This document shows, piece after piece, positions 35,298 through 45,541 of a stretch of DNA of 64,000 nucleotides. Origin of the DNA: Xanthomonas sontii (GTDB taxonomy: Bacteria; Pseudomonadota; Gammaproteobacteria; Xanthomonadales; Xanthomonadaceae); the NCBI RefSeq assembly GCF_040529055.1, contig NZ_CP132342.1, forward strand, positions 2,106,001 through 2,170,000, given 5' to 3'. The notes below the pieces were generated by a model. That model was not told the DNA's origin. It searched no databases and worked only from the letters and a program-made list of their open reading frames with translations. The position numbers were made by a program, and so were the translations under genes. Position 1 is the stretch's first letter. Each line of letters begins with the position of its first letter.

Positions 35298-35427
35298 TGA
35301 TCGGTCCCCTTTCCCGCTCGCTATGTTAGTCCTGGTCATCGCAGGCTTCATGCCGGCGAGGCGGTAACATTAGAGGCATCTTGCCGGATATGCAGTATCT
35401 TTGCCGCCAGGCACGGAGAACTCGGAT

Positions 35428-37161
35428 ATGAACGTAGCTGTATCGGCCAACCTTGTCGGCATCACCGGGATCGCCCGCCGCCTCGTGCAGGACGGCGCGC
35501 TGGACGAAGCCGCAGCGCGGACTGCCATGGCCCAGGCGGGCGAGGCCAAGGTGCCGCTGCCGCAGTGGTTCTCCGAGAAGAAGCTGGTCACCGCCGCGCA
35601 GCTGGCCGCCGCCAATGCGGTGGAGTTCGGCATGCCGTTGATGGATGTCTCGGTCTTCGATGCCAGCCAGAACGCGATGAAGCTGGTCAGCGAGGAGTTG
35701 CTGCAGAAGTACCAGGTGCTGCCGCTGTTCAAGCGCGGTGGCCGCCTGTTCGTCGGCATCAGCAACCCGACCCAGACCCGGGCGCTGGACGACATCAAGT
35801 TCCACACCAATCTGACGGTGGAGCCGATCCTGGTCGACGAGGACCAGATCCGCCGGACCCTGGAGCAGTGGCAGGCCAGCAACGATTCCCTCGGCAGCGC
35901 GCTGGGCGACGACGAGGGCATGGACAACCTCGATGTCGGCGGCGGCGACGAGGACATGGGCGGCGGTGGCGACACCGGCATCGACGCCAAGGGGGAGGAC
36001 ACCCCGGTCGTCAAGTTCGTGAACAAGGTGCTGGTGGATGCGATCCGCCGCGGCGCGTCCGACATCCACTTCGAGCCCTACGAGGACGACTACCGGGTGC
36101 GCCTGCGCATCGATGGCCTGCTCAAGAGCGTGGCCAAGGCGCCGGTCAAGCTCAACCAGCGCATCGCCGCGCGCCTGAAGGTGATGGCGCAGCTGGACAT
36201 CGCCGAGAAGCGGATCCCGCAGGACGGCCGCATCAAGCTCAATCTGTCCAAGAACAAGCAGATCGATTTCCGCGTCAGCACCCTGCCCACGCTGTTCGGC
36301 GAGAAGATCGTGCTGCGTATCCTGGACGGCAGCGCGGCCAAGCTGGGTATCGACAAGCTCGGCTACGAGCCGGAGCAGCAGAAGCTGTTCCTGGACGCGA
36401 TCCACAAGCCGTACGGCATGGTCCTGGTCACCGGCCCCACCGGCTCGGGCAAGACGGTGTCGCTGTACACCGCGCTGGGCATCCTCAACGACGACACCCG
36501 CAACATCTCCACCGCCGAGGATCCGGTCGAAATCCGCCTGCCCGGGGTCAACCAGGTGCAGCAGAACAACAAGCGCGGCATGACCTTCGCGGCGGCGCTG
36601 CGCTCGTTCCTGCGCCAGGATCCGGACATCATCATGGTCGGCGAAATCCGCGACCTGGAGACCGCCGAGATCGCGATCAAGGCCGCGCAGACCGGTCACA
36701 TGGTGCTGTCCACCCTGCACACCAACGACGCGCCGCAGACCATCGCGCGCCTGATGAACATGGGCATCGCGCCCTACAACATCACCAGTTCGGTGACCCT
36801 GGTCATCGCCCAGCGCCTGGCGCGGCGCCTGTGCAACAACTGCAAGCGTCCGGTCCAGTTGCCGGAAAAGGCCTTGCTGGCCGAAGGCTTCACCGAGGCG
36901 GAGATCGCCGCCGGCGTCCAACTGTACGAGGCGGTGGGCTGCGACGAGTGCACCGAGGGCTACAAGGGCCGCACCGGCATCTATCAGGTGATGCCGATGA
37001 ACGACGAGATCGCGGCGATCGTGCTGCAGGGCGGCAACGCCATGGACATCGCCAGCGCCGCGCAGAAGATCGGGGTCAAGGACCTGCGCCAGTCGGCCCT
37101 GCTCAAGGCCCGCAACGGCATCACCAGCCTGGCCGAGATCAATCGGGTGACGAAGGATTGA
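35428..37161 (+). CDS. pilB: Type IV pilus extension ATPase PilB
   Basis: A 577-residue hexameric ATPase driving pilus extension. An N-terminal GspE_N-like domain (about 1-150) is joined by a Gly/Asp-rich linker (DVGGGDEDMGGGGD) to the secretion-ATPase core: Asp box (SDIHFEPYEDDYRVRLRIDG), Walker A GPTGSGKT (from residue 336), Walker B EIRDLETAEIA, His box HMVLSTLHTNDA, and the tetracysteine zinc site (CNNCKRP with CDECTEGYKGR). GGAG lies 9 nt before ATG 35428. It is normally near pilA and pilC; here the glycan cassette separates them. Confidence 0.97.
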   Translation: MNVAVSANLVGITGIARRLVQDGALDEAAARTAMAQAGEAKVPLPQWFSEKKLVTAAQLAAANAVEFGMPLMDVSVFDASQNAMKLVSEELLQKYQVLPLFKRGGRLFVGISNPTQTRALDDIKFHTNLTVEPILVDEDQIRRTLEQWQASNDSLGSALGDDEGMDNLDVGGGDEDMGGGGDTGIDAKGEDTPVVKFVNKVLVDAIRRGASDIHFEPYEDDYRVRLRIDGLLKSVAKAPVKLNQRIAARLKVMAQLDIAEKRIPQDGRIKLNLSKNKQIDFRVSTLPTLFGEKIVLRILDGSAAKLGIDKLGYEPEQQKLFLDAIHKPYGMVLVTGPTGSGKTVSLYTALGILNDDTRNISTAEDPVEIRLPGVNQVQQNNKRGMTFAAALRSFLRQDPDIIMVGEIRDLETAEIAIKAAQTGHMVLSTLHTNDAPQTIARLMNMGIAPYNITSSVTLVIAQRLARRLCNNCKRPVQLPEKALLAEGFTEAEIAAGVQLYEAVGCDECTEGYKGRTGIYQVMPMNDEIAAIVLQGGNAMDIASAAQKIGVKDLRQSALLKARNGITSLAEINRVTKD

Positions 37162-37167
37162 GGAGCT

Positions 37168-37370
37168 GGGAATAGGGAATCGGGAGTGGGGAATCGGAAA
37201 AGCGGCTCTCCCGTCCCTGTTGGTCTCCCGGTAGTCCAAGCCTTGTTCCCGGGCTTCTCGACGCTTGGCGCGGGCGGACAATGCCGGCTGCGCCCAATCG
37301 CATTACCCCACTCAATTGGGCGAAGGGCTAAGAGCAGCCAGGAGAGCGGCTTTTCCGATTCCCCATTCCC
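37168..37370. repeat. MITE-like element with 24-bp inverted ends
   Basis: A 24-bp arm at 37188-37211 (GGGGAATCGGAAAAGCGGCT...) has its reverse complement at 37341-37364 with one mismatch. Outside these lie further GGGAATNGGGAATC units. The 130-bp interior holds no gene. The pairing of long inverted arms, small size and lack of coding capacity resembles a miniature transposable element, between the convergent pilB and pilR genes. No target duplication could be defined. Confidence 0.6.
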
Positions 37371-37377
37371 GGCCCTC

Positions 37378-38766
<1,389 letters not shown>

Positions 38767-38848
38767 GTGCAGGGAAGATAGCGTAGGAACCGGTGCATGC
38801 GCCAATTTACCGGCGCCGGCCGCGCGCTGGCGGAGCGATTCTCACCTG

Positions 38849-40462
38849 TCAGCCGCTGAGCATGGCGTGCGGGCCGGGCAGGGCGACGCGGAAGCAGGCG
38901 CCGCCGGCCGGCACCGGCACGTACTCCAACCGCGCCTGGTTGGCCCGGCACAGCTCGCGGGCGATGTACAGGCCCAGCCCGGTGCCGTGCTCGGAGGTGG
39001 TGAAGAACGGCCGGAACAGCTGTGCCGCCACCGCCTCGGGGATGCCGGGGCCGCGGTCCATGACGTCGACGATGGCGTTGCGCTCCTGCAGCGCCACGCG
39101 CAGGCGCACCCGCGCCGGCTCCTCCATCACCCGCCCGTACTTGAGCGCGTTGTGCACCAGCGCGCTGAGGATCTGGTGCAGGTGTTTGGGGTCGACCAGC
39201 GCGTGCACCGGCTGCGGGGCGAGGATCGCTTCGAGGCTGTCGGTCTCGATCGACAGGGTCTGCCGGTATTCCAGGACGAAGCGGCGCACGAACGCGCCCA
39301 GGTCCAGGTTCTCCGGATTGGAACGTTCGCGCCGGGCCAGGCCGAGCACGCTCTCGACGATGCCGTTGGTGCGCTGGCACTGCTGGTGGATGATCTGCAG
39401 CAGGCGGCGGTCGGCATCGCCGATCGCCGGCGATTCCTCCAGCAGCTGCGAGGCGTAGTTGATCGCGGCCAGCGGGTTGCGGATCTCGTGGGCCAGGCTC
39501 GCCGAGAAGCGGCCCAGCGCCGACAGCGTCAGCGATTCGGCGCGCCGCGACACCACCGTGGCGTCGTCGAGGAACACCAGGGTCAGGTCGCCTTCGGCCA
39601 GCAGCCGGGCGAAGCGCGGCTGCACCTCCGGCTGGTCCGGCGACAGCTGCAGCGGGCTTTCGTCCTGGTTCCAGCCGTTGCGCCAGCGCTGCAGGCGCCG
39701 GGCCAGTTCCGGCGCGGCGCTGGCCAGATCCAGCCGGCCGCTGCCGCTGTTGCCGTCGGTATCGCCGAGCAGGGCCGACGCGGCCTCGTTGGCCAGCGTC
39801 ACCCGGTTCTGCGCGTCCACCACCAGCACCCCGGTGCGCATGCGGCGGATGATCAGTTCGTTGATTTCGTAGAGATTGGCCACCTCGGCGCCACGGCGCT
39901 CGGCCAGGTGCTGGCTGGTGCGCGCACGCTGGCCGATCCGGTTGCAGATGTAGGCCACCGCCAGGTAGCTGGTGGCGAACATCGCCAGTTCGGCCAGGCT
40001 GCGGGTGTTGTCGGCGCCGTCCAGCACGCTCCAGACGTATTCGGCCAGCGTCGCCGCCGAGGCGATCAGGGCGATGGCGATGCCGCCGCGCAGGCGCAGC
40101 AGCATCGCCGCGGCGGCGACGTTGAACAGCAGCATCATCGCGATGCCGGCGCTGGCCGCGGGCAGGGCATGCGCGGCCAGGGTCGCGGCGACGATGTCGG
40201 CCAAGGCGCTGAAACCGACGATGGGCGCCAGGTGCGCCTCGTTGCGCCCCCACATCAGCAACGCCAGGGCCACCGCCAGGTAGGCGGTGGACAAGGTGGC
40301 GGCCAGTTGCGGGTAGCGCGGTTCGCCCACCAGTACGCTGAGCGGGCTGAACACCAGGGCGGCGATCAGCCCGGCCACCAGCACCCGGTACAGCGCGAAG
40401 AAGTACAGCTCGCGGCGCGGAATGGACTCGATGCGATCGATGAGCGAGGCGCTGGTGGGCAA
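38849..40462 (-). CDS. pilS: Sensor histidine kinase PilS
   Basis: A 537-residue kinase with about six N-terminal membrane helices (to about residue 185), a PAS domain (NELIIRRMRTGVLVVDAQNRV) and the catalytic core: phospho-accepting His near residue 325 in ASLAHEIRNPLAAINYASQL, N-box ILSALVHNALKYGR, G1 VMDRGPGIPEA and G2 GTGLGLYIAREL. In Pseudomonas PilS senses pilin levels in the inner membrane and controls PilR. It lies upstream of pilR on the same strand, 82 bp away. Confidence 0.96.
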   Translation of the reverse strand: MPTSASLIDRIESIPRRELYFFALYRVLVAGLIAALVFSPLSVLVGEPRYPQLAATLSTAYLAVALALLMWGRNEAHLAPIVGFSALADIVAATLAAHALPAASAGIAMMLLFNVAAAAMLLRLRGGIAIALIASAATLAEYVWSVLDGADNTRSLAELAMFATSYLAVAYICNRIGQRARTSQHLAERRGAEVANLYEINELIIRRMRTGVLVVDAQNRVTLANEAASALLGDTDGNSGSGRLDLASAAPELARRLQRWRNGWNQDESPLQLSPDQPEVQPRFARLLAEGDLTLVFLDDATVVSRRAESLTLSALGRFSASLAHEIRNPLAAINYASQLLEESPAIGDADRRLLQIIHQQCQRTNGIVESVLGLARRERSNPENLDLGAFVRRFVLEYRQTLSIETDSLEAILAPQPVHALVDPKHLHQILSALVHNALKYGRVMEEPARVRLRVALQERNAIVDVMDRGPGIPEAVAAQLFRPFFTTSEHGTGLGLYIARELCRANQARLEYVPVPAGGACFRVALPGPHAMLSG

Positions 40463-40853
40463 GCCGGACTCCGGGCGGACAGCGGACGGCGCGAGTATAG
40501 GGGCGGCGCCGTCTACGCGGAGGGCGACCGGGGCGGTGGCGACCTGCCTGGGCCGTCACCGCCCTAGACGGGGAAACCGCGATTGCCGTCGCCGGCGGCC
40601 CGGCGCCGGATCGGGGCAAGGGCCAAGGACAAGATCGCGGGGTGAGGGCAGCAAGGCGTGGGCGCCCGAGTGCCTGCTCCACCCGGCGGTGCCACCGCGG
40701 ACCCCGCCGGAGGCCTCGGTCGGGCCAGGCCGCCGGCGCTTTTGCGCCGCCGCCCTCGGTCGGCGACAATAGGCGTCCCGTCCGTACCGCTCCCGGCCGC
40801 CACTCAGGGCCCGGATCGCTGCGGGACGGCCGTTCCTTTTCCCACGGTGACGC
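40463..40853. other. Gene-free divergent region pilS/sucC
   Basis: About 390 very GC-rich bp containing the divergent promoters of pilS and sucC. The open frames here are composition artefacts (Arg/Ala/Pro-rich, no family signature). I could not define promoter boxes or an operator. Confidence 0.5.
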
Positions 40854-42023
40854 ATGAATTTCCACGAATATCAGGCAAAACAACTGCTTGCCGAGTACGG
40901 CATCCCGGTCCCGGCCGGCAAGGTCGCGGCGACTCCGGAAGAAGCGGTTGAAGCCGCCAAGTCGCTTGGCGCTGGCCCTTGGATGGTCAAGGCGCAGATC
41001 CACGCAGGTGGCCGCGGCAAGGCCGGCGGCGTCAAGTTCTGCAAGACCACCGACGATGTGAAGGCCGTTGCCGAGAAGCTGCTCGGCACCAAGATGGCCA
41101 CCTACCAGACCGCCGGCGTCGAGCTGCCGATCAACCTGGTGCTGGTGACCACCGCCGGCGAGATCGTCAAGGAGCTGTACCTGTCGGTGCTGGTCGACCG
41201 CGGCACCCGCACCATCAGCTACATCGCATCGAGCGAAGGCGGCATGGAGATCGAACAGGTCGCCGCCGAGACCCCGGACAAGATCCACACCCTCAACGTC
41301 GACTTCGTCGAGGGCGTGCAGGGTTACCACGGCCGCGACATCGGCTTCAAGATGGGCCTGACCGCCAAGCAGGCCGGCCAGTTCGCCAGCATCATGGTCA
41401 ACCTGTACCGCATCTTCAACGAGAAGGATCTGGCGCTGGTGGAGATCAATCCGCTGGCCATCCTCGACGACGGCAACCTCTACGCGCTGGACGGCAAGTT
41501 CAACAGCGACGACAACGCCAACTTCCGCCACAAGGAACTGGTCGCCATGCGCGACAAGTCCCAGGAAGACGAGACCGAAGTGACCGCTTCGGAGCTGGAC
41601 ATCAACTACGTCACCATGGACGGCAACATCGGCTGCATGGTCAACGGTGCCGGTCTGGCCATGGCGACCATGGACGTGATCAAGCTCAACGGCGGCGAGC
41701 CGGCGAACTTCCTGGACGTGGGCGGCGGCGCCAACAAGCAGCGCGTGATCGAGGCGTTCAAGCTGATCCTGTCCTCGGACAAGGTCGAAGGCATCTTCGT
41801 CAACATCTTCGGCGGCATCGTCCGCTGCGACATGATCGCCGAGGGCATCATCGCGGCGGTCAAGGAAGTGGGCGTCAAGGTGCCGGTCGTGGTGCGCCTG
41901 GAAGGCACCAACGTGGAAGAAGGCAAGCAGCTGCTGCGCGACAGCGGCATGGCCATCATCCCGGCCGACAACATCAACGACGGCGCCAAGAAGGTCGTTG
42001 AAGCTGTCAAGAACGCTGCCTGA
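40854..42023 (+). CDS. sucC: Succinyl-CoA synthetase beta subunit (ADP-forming)
   Basis: A 389-residue ATP-grasp subunit of the TCA-cycle enzyme that converts succinyl-CoA to succinate with ATP formation. The N-terminal [22 protein letters not shown], the ATP-grasp region [19 protein letters not shown], the metal site [21 protein letters not shown] and the C-terminal [19 protein letters not shown] are canonical. It is followed by sucD after 22 bp in one operon. Confidence 0.98.
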   Translation: MNFHEYQAKQLLAEYGIPVPAGKVAATPEEAVEAAKSLGAGPWMVKAQIHAGGRGKAGGVKFCKTTDDVKAVAEKLLGTKMATYQTAGVELPINLVLVTTAGEIVKELYLSVLVDRGTRTISYIASSEGGMEIEQVAAETPDKIHTLNVDFVEGVQGYHGRDIGFKMGLTAKQAGQFASIMVNLYRIFNEKDLALVEINPLAILDDGNLYALDGKFNSDDNANFRHKELVAMRDKSQEDETEVTASELDINYVTMDGNIGCMVNGAGLAMATMDVIKLNGGEPANFLDVGGGANKQRVIEAFKLILSSDKVEGIFVNIFGGIVRCDMIAEGIIAAVKEVGVKVPVVVRLEGTNVEEGKQLLRDSGMAIIPADNINDGAKKVVEAVKNAA

Positions 42024-42045
42024 TCCACGACACCAAGGAACTCCA

Positions 42046-42921
42046 ATGTCTGTTTTGATCAACAAGAACACCAAGGTGATCGTGCAGGGCTTCACCGGCC
42101 AGCAGGGCACCTTCCACGCCACTCAGATGATCGAGTACGGCACCCAGGTCGTCGGCGGCGTCACGCCGGGCAAGGGCGGCACCACCCACATCGACCTGCC
42201 GGTGTTCAACACCGTGGCCGATGCCGTGCAGAGCACCGGCGCCGATGCCTCGGTGATCTACGTGCCGCCGCCGTTCGCGGCCGACGCGATCCTGGAAGCG
42301 GCCGCGGCCGGCATCAAGGTCATCGTCTGCATCACCGAAGGCATCCCGGTGCTGGACATGCTGCGCGTCAAGAACGTGCTGACCCGCTCCTTCCCGGAGA
42401 CCGTGCTGATCGGGCCGAACTGCCCCGGCGTGATCACCCCGGGCGAGTGCAAGATCGGCATCATGCCGGGCCACATCCACAAGCCGGGCAAGATCGGCAT
42501 CGTCTCGCGTTCGGGCACACTGACCTATGAAGCGGTCAAGCAGACCACCGAGGTCGGCCTGGGCCAGTCCACCTGCATCGGCATCGGCGGCGACCCGATC
42601 AACGGCCTGAACTTCGTCGACTGCCTCAAGCTGTTCAACGAAGATCCGCAGACCGAAGGCATCATCATGGTCGGCGAAATCGGCGGCGACGCCGAGGAAG
42701 CCGGTGCCGAGTACATCGCCAAGCACGTCAAGAAGCCGGTGGTCGGCTTTATCGCCGGTGCTTCGGCCCCGGCCGGCAAGCGCATGGGCCACGCCGGTGC
42801 GATCGCCTCGGGCGGCAAGGGCACGGCCGAGGGCAAGTTCGCGGCGATGGAAGCCGCTGGCGTCAAGACCGTCCGCTCGCCGGGCGACCTGGGTGCGGCA
42901 ATCGCCTCGCTGGTGAAGTAA
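42046..42921 (+). CDS. sucD: Succinyl-CoA synthetase alpha subunit
   Basis: A 291-residue CoA-binding subunit. The CoA-binding Rossmann part ([31 protein letters not shown]), the power helix region [19 protein letters not shown] with [12 protein letters not shown], and the phospho-histidine in [15 protein letters not shown] (about H249) are complete. It forms an alpha2-beta2 or alpha-beta complex with SucC. A terminator follows at 42986. Confidence 0.98.
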   Translation: MSVLINKNTKVIVQGFTGQQGTFHATQMIEYGTQVVGGVTPGKGGTTHIDLPVFNTVADAVQSTGADASVIYVPPPFAADAILEAAAAGIKVIVCITEGIPVLDMLRVKNVLTRSFPETVLIGPNCPGVITPGECKIGIMPGHIHKPGKIGIVSRSGTLTYEAVKQTTEVGLGQSTCIGIGGDPINGLNFVDCLKLFNEDPQTEGIIMVGEIGGDAEEAGAEYIAKHVKKPVVGFIAGASAPAGKRMGHAGAIASGGKGTAEGKFAAMEAAGVKTVRSPGDLGAAIASLVK

Positions 42922-42985
42922 GCCGTCAGCGCTGCGGCAGCGACCCGCCTTCGGGTGCGTCGTTGTCGCCGCCGCTGTCCGCAAG

Positions 42986-43009
42986 GGCCTCGCGCGAGCG
43001 AGGCCTTTT
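42986..43009 (+). terminator. Terminator of the sucCD operon
   Basis: GGCCTCGC (42986-42993), loop GCGA, GCGAGGCC (42998-43005), extended by A-T pairs and ending in TTTT; 64 bp past the sucD stop. Confidence 0.85.
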
Positions 43010-43261
43010 CCGTTTAGAGGATCCGGTACGCGGCACTGCCGCAGTGTCCCTGGCGCGACGAGGCGGATGGGGCGGGCACGCACTGCTGCCCCGCCAACGT
43101 CTGCGCAATCAAGCAGTTGCGCCATCCCCTTGGTCGCCATTCGTCCCTGCGGCCCCGCCATTGGTCCCCTGGCCGGGTGGTGCCGTCCCTGCGTTGCCGA
43201 CACGGTCCGGCACTCTGCCGACACTGCCGCCACTTTCTTCGGCAGCGACAGGAGCGGATGC

Positions 43262-45358
43262 GTGATCAGGCGATGGCGGGCAGCGGTATGCGGGGCGGGC
43301 ATGGCGATGGGTATCGGTGGTATCTGCGCGGCGGCGCCAGGCGACTGGGCCAGTTATGCCGGCGCGCCCGGCGGCGGGCAGTACTCGCCGCTGACCCAGA
43401 TCACCCCGGACAACATCGGCCGGCTGCGTATCGCCTGGTCGTTCCGCACCGGCGAACTCGGCGCGGGCCTGCCCGATCCGGAGCGGCGCCGCTTCGAGGC
43501 CAATCCGCTGGTGCTGGGTGGGCGCATGTACCTCACCACCGGGACCGGCATCGCCTTCGCGCTGGATGCGGCGAGCGGCCGCGAACGGTGGTCCTTCGAT
43601 GCCAAGGTGCCGCGCAACAAGCACTACAGCGACCCGGCCTCGCGCGGGGTGAGTTTCTGGCGCGACACCCAGGCGACGGCCGGCGCGTGCCGCGAGCGCA
43701 TCGTGTACGGCACCCTGGATGCGCGGCTGATCGCGCTGGATGCCGCCGACGGCAAGCCCTGCGCCGGGTTCGGCAAGGACGGCACGATCGACCTGCATGC
43801 CGGCATCGATGTGCACGACAACGCCAGCGATGCCTGGGCCAACTATGCGGTGACCTCGCCACCGGTGGTGGCCGGCGACGTGCTGGTGGTCGGCAGCTCG
43901 ATCGGCGACAACCGCGGGCATGCGCTGGAGCAGGGCGTGGTGCGTGGCTACGACGCGCGCAGCGGCCGCGAACTGTGGCGCTGGGATCCGGTACCGCGCG
44001 ATCCGGCCAAGGCCACCGCCGCCGGCTGGCAGCCGGAGCAGGCGGCCACGGTCGGCGGCGGCAATGCCTGGGCGCCGCTGTCGGTGGATCCCGCGCTGGG
44101 TCTGGTCTACGTACCGACCGGCTCGGCCAGCCCGGACTATTACGGCGGCGAGCGCCTGGGCGACAACCGTGACACCGACTCGCTGGTGGCGCTGGACCTG
44201 CGCAGCGGGCGCCGGGTGTGGGCGCAGCAGTTGGTGCATCACGATCTGTGGGACTACGACCTGGCCTCGCAGCCGGTGCTGACCAAGGTGCAGACTGCGC
44301 AGGGACCGCGCGCGGCGGTGCTGCAGGCGACCAAGACCGGCTTCCTGTTCGCCTTCGATCGCCGCGACGGCACGCCGCTGTTCCCGATCAGCGAGGTGCC
44401 GGTACCGGCTTCCGACGTGCCGGGCGAACGCGCCTCGCCGACCCAGCCGATGCCCGAACCGGGGCTGCGCCTGGCGCGGCACACGCCGCTGACTGCCGCC
44501 GACGCCTGGGGGGCGACGCCCGGCGCGCGCCGCGAATGCGCAGCGCTGATCGCCGGGCTGCGCTCGGAAGGCCTGTTCACCCCGCCCAGCGTGCGCGGCA
44601 CGATCGCGCTGCCGGGTTGGGCCGGCGGCGTGAACTGGGGCGGCATCGCGGTGGATCCACAGCGCCAGCTGGCGATCATGCCGGTGTCGGACCTGCCGAT
44701 GCAGGTGGCGCTGATCCCGCGTGAGCAATTCAGCAAGGCCGAGCGCGCGCGCCATCCGGACCAGCAGTTCAACGACATGGAAGGCACGCCGTACTACATG
44801 CGCCGCGGCATGTTGAGCTCGTCCGGTGGCATTCCCTGCGTCAAGCCACCGTGGGGGCGACTGGTGGCGGTGGACCTGCGCACGCGCAAGATCGCCTGGG
44901 AACGCCCGCTCGGCACCCTGGAAGAGAAGCTGCCGTGGCTGCCGCTGGAGGTGGGCACGCCGCTGCTCGGTGGCGCGGTGACCACGGCCAGTGGCCTGAC
45001 CTTCATTGCCGCGGCGGCCGATGCGCGCCTGCGCGCGCTCGACAGCGCCACCGGCAAGACCCTGTGGGAGGCCAAGCTGCCGGCCGGTGGCCAGGCCACG
45101 CCTTCGGTCTATGCGGTGGGGGGCAAGCAGTACGTGGTGATCGCGGCCGGCGGGCGCGAAGGCATGGGCACGATGGGCGACTACGTGGTCGCCTACACGC
45201 TCGACGGCGAGGGCAAGGACGTGGTGTTCCAGCATGGCGTCGGCGTGCGCATGGCGGTGCTGGGCCTCGCCGCGCTCGGGTTATGTGCGGGAGTGGTGAT
45301 GCTGTTGCGGCGTTGGCGCCGGCGGCGCCTTGAGCGGACTGGCGCTGGCATTCGCTGA
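43262..45358 (+). CDS. PQQ-type membrane-linked quinoprotein dehydrogenase
   Basis: A 698-residue protein with an N-terminal signal or anchor (RAAVCGAGMAMGIGGICAAA), an eight-bladed propeller of quinoprotein alcohol/glucose dehydrogenase type (DWASYAGAPGGGQYSPLTQI; LDAASGRERWSFDAKV; HHDLWDYDLASQPVL; LPGWAGGVNWGGIAVDP; AADARLRALDSATGKTLWEAKLPAG) and one C-terminal membrane helix (MAVLGLAALGLCAGVVMLL) with an Arg-rich tail. It oxidises a sugar or alcohol in the periplasm and would pass electrons to ubiquinone or a partner. GTG 43262 is supported by AGGAG about 8 nt upstream. The anchor at the C-terminus differs from Gcd, whose helices are N-terminal; substrate unknown. Confidence 0.88.
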   Translation: MIRRWRAAVCGAGMAMGIGGICAAAPGDWASYAGAPGGGQYSPLTQITPDNIGRLRIAWSFRTGELGAGLPDPERRRFEANPLVLGGRMYLTTGTGIAFALDAASGRERWSFDAKVPRNKHYSDPASRGVSFWRDTQATAGACRERIVYGTLDARLIALDAADGKPCAGFGKDGTIDLHAGIDVHDNASDAWANYAVTSPPVVAGDVLVVGSSIGDNRGHALEQGVVRGYDARSGRELWRWDPVPRDPAKATAAGWQPEQAATVGGGNAWAPLSVDPALGLVYVPTGSASPDYYGGERLGDNRDTDSLVALDLRSGRRVWAQQLVHHDLWDYDLASQPVLTKVQTAQGPRAAVLQATKTGFLFAFDRRDGTPLFPISEVPVPASDVPGERASPTQPMPEPGLRLARHTPLTAADAWGATPGARRECAALIAGLRSEGLFTPPSVRGTIALPGWAGGVNWGGIAVDPQRQLAIMPVSDLPMQVALIPREQFSKAERARHPDQQFNDMEGTPYYMRRGMLSSSGGIPCVKPPWGRLVAVDLRTRKIAWERPLGTLEEKLPWLPLEVGTPLLGGAVTTASGLTFIAAAADARLRALDSATGKTLWEAKLPAGGQATPSVYAVGGKQYVVIAAGGREGMGTMGDYVVAYTLDGEGKDVVFQHGVGVRMAVLGLAALGLCAGVVMLLRRWRRRRLERTGAGIR

Positions 45359-45400
45359 AGCACATGGCGGTGGCTGGCCGGCGCTTCGGGGTTGATTGCA

Positions 45401-45424
45401 GTCGGGACTGAAGTCCCTCCCACA
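45401..45424. repeat. Half-copy of REP-like palindrome
   Basis: GTCGGGACTGAAGTCCCTCC followed by CACA is identical to the copy at 18971. It sits about 40 bp after the quinoprotein stop. Confidence 0.65.
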
Positions 45425-45541
45425 GTGACGCCTCGGCACGTGCTGTCCCTGGAGAGAGCGCGGCTTCGGCGGCGACGCGCGGCGCATGCACCAGCGATTT
45501 CTATTGGTCGTGCATGTTGCTCGATTGTGGAAGCGACTTCA

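Noticed and set aside
43109..45235. 708-codon minus-strand frame
   Set aside because: Antisense of the quinoprotein dehydrogenase, which has clear propeller repeats.
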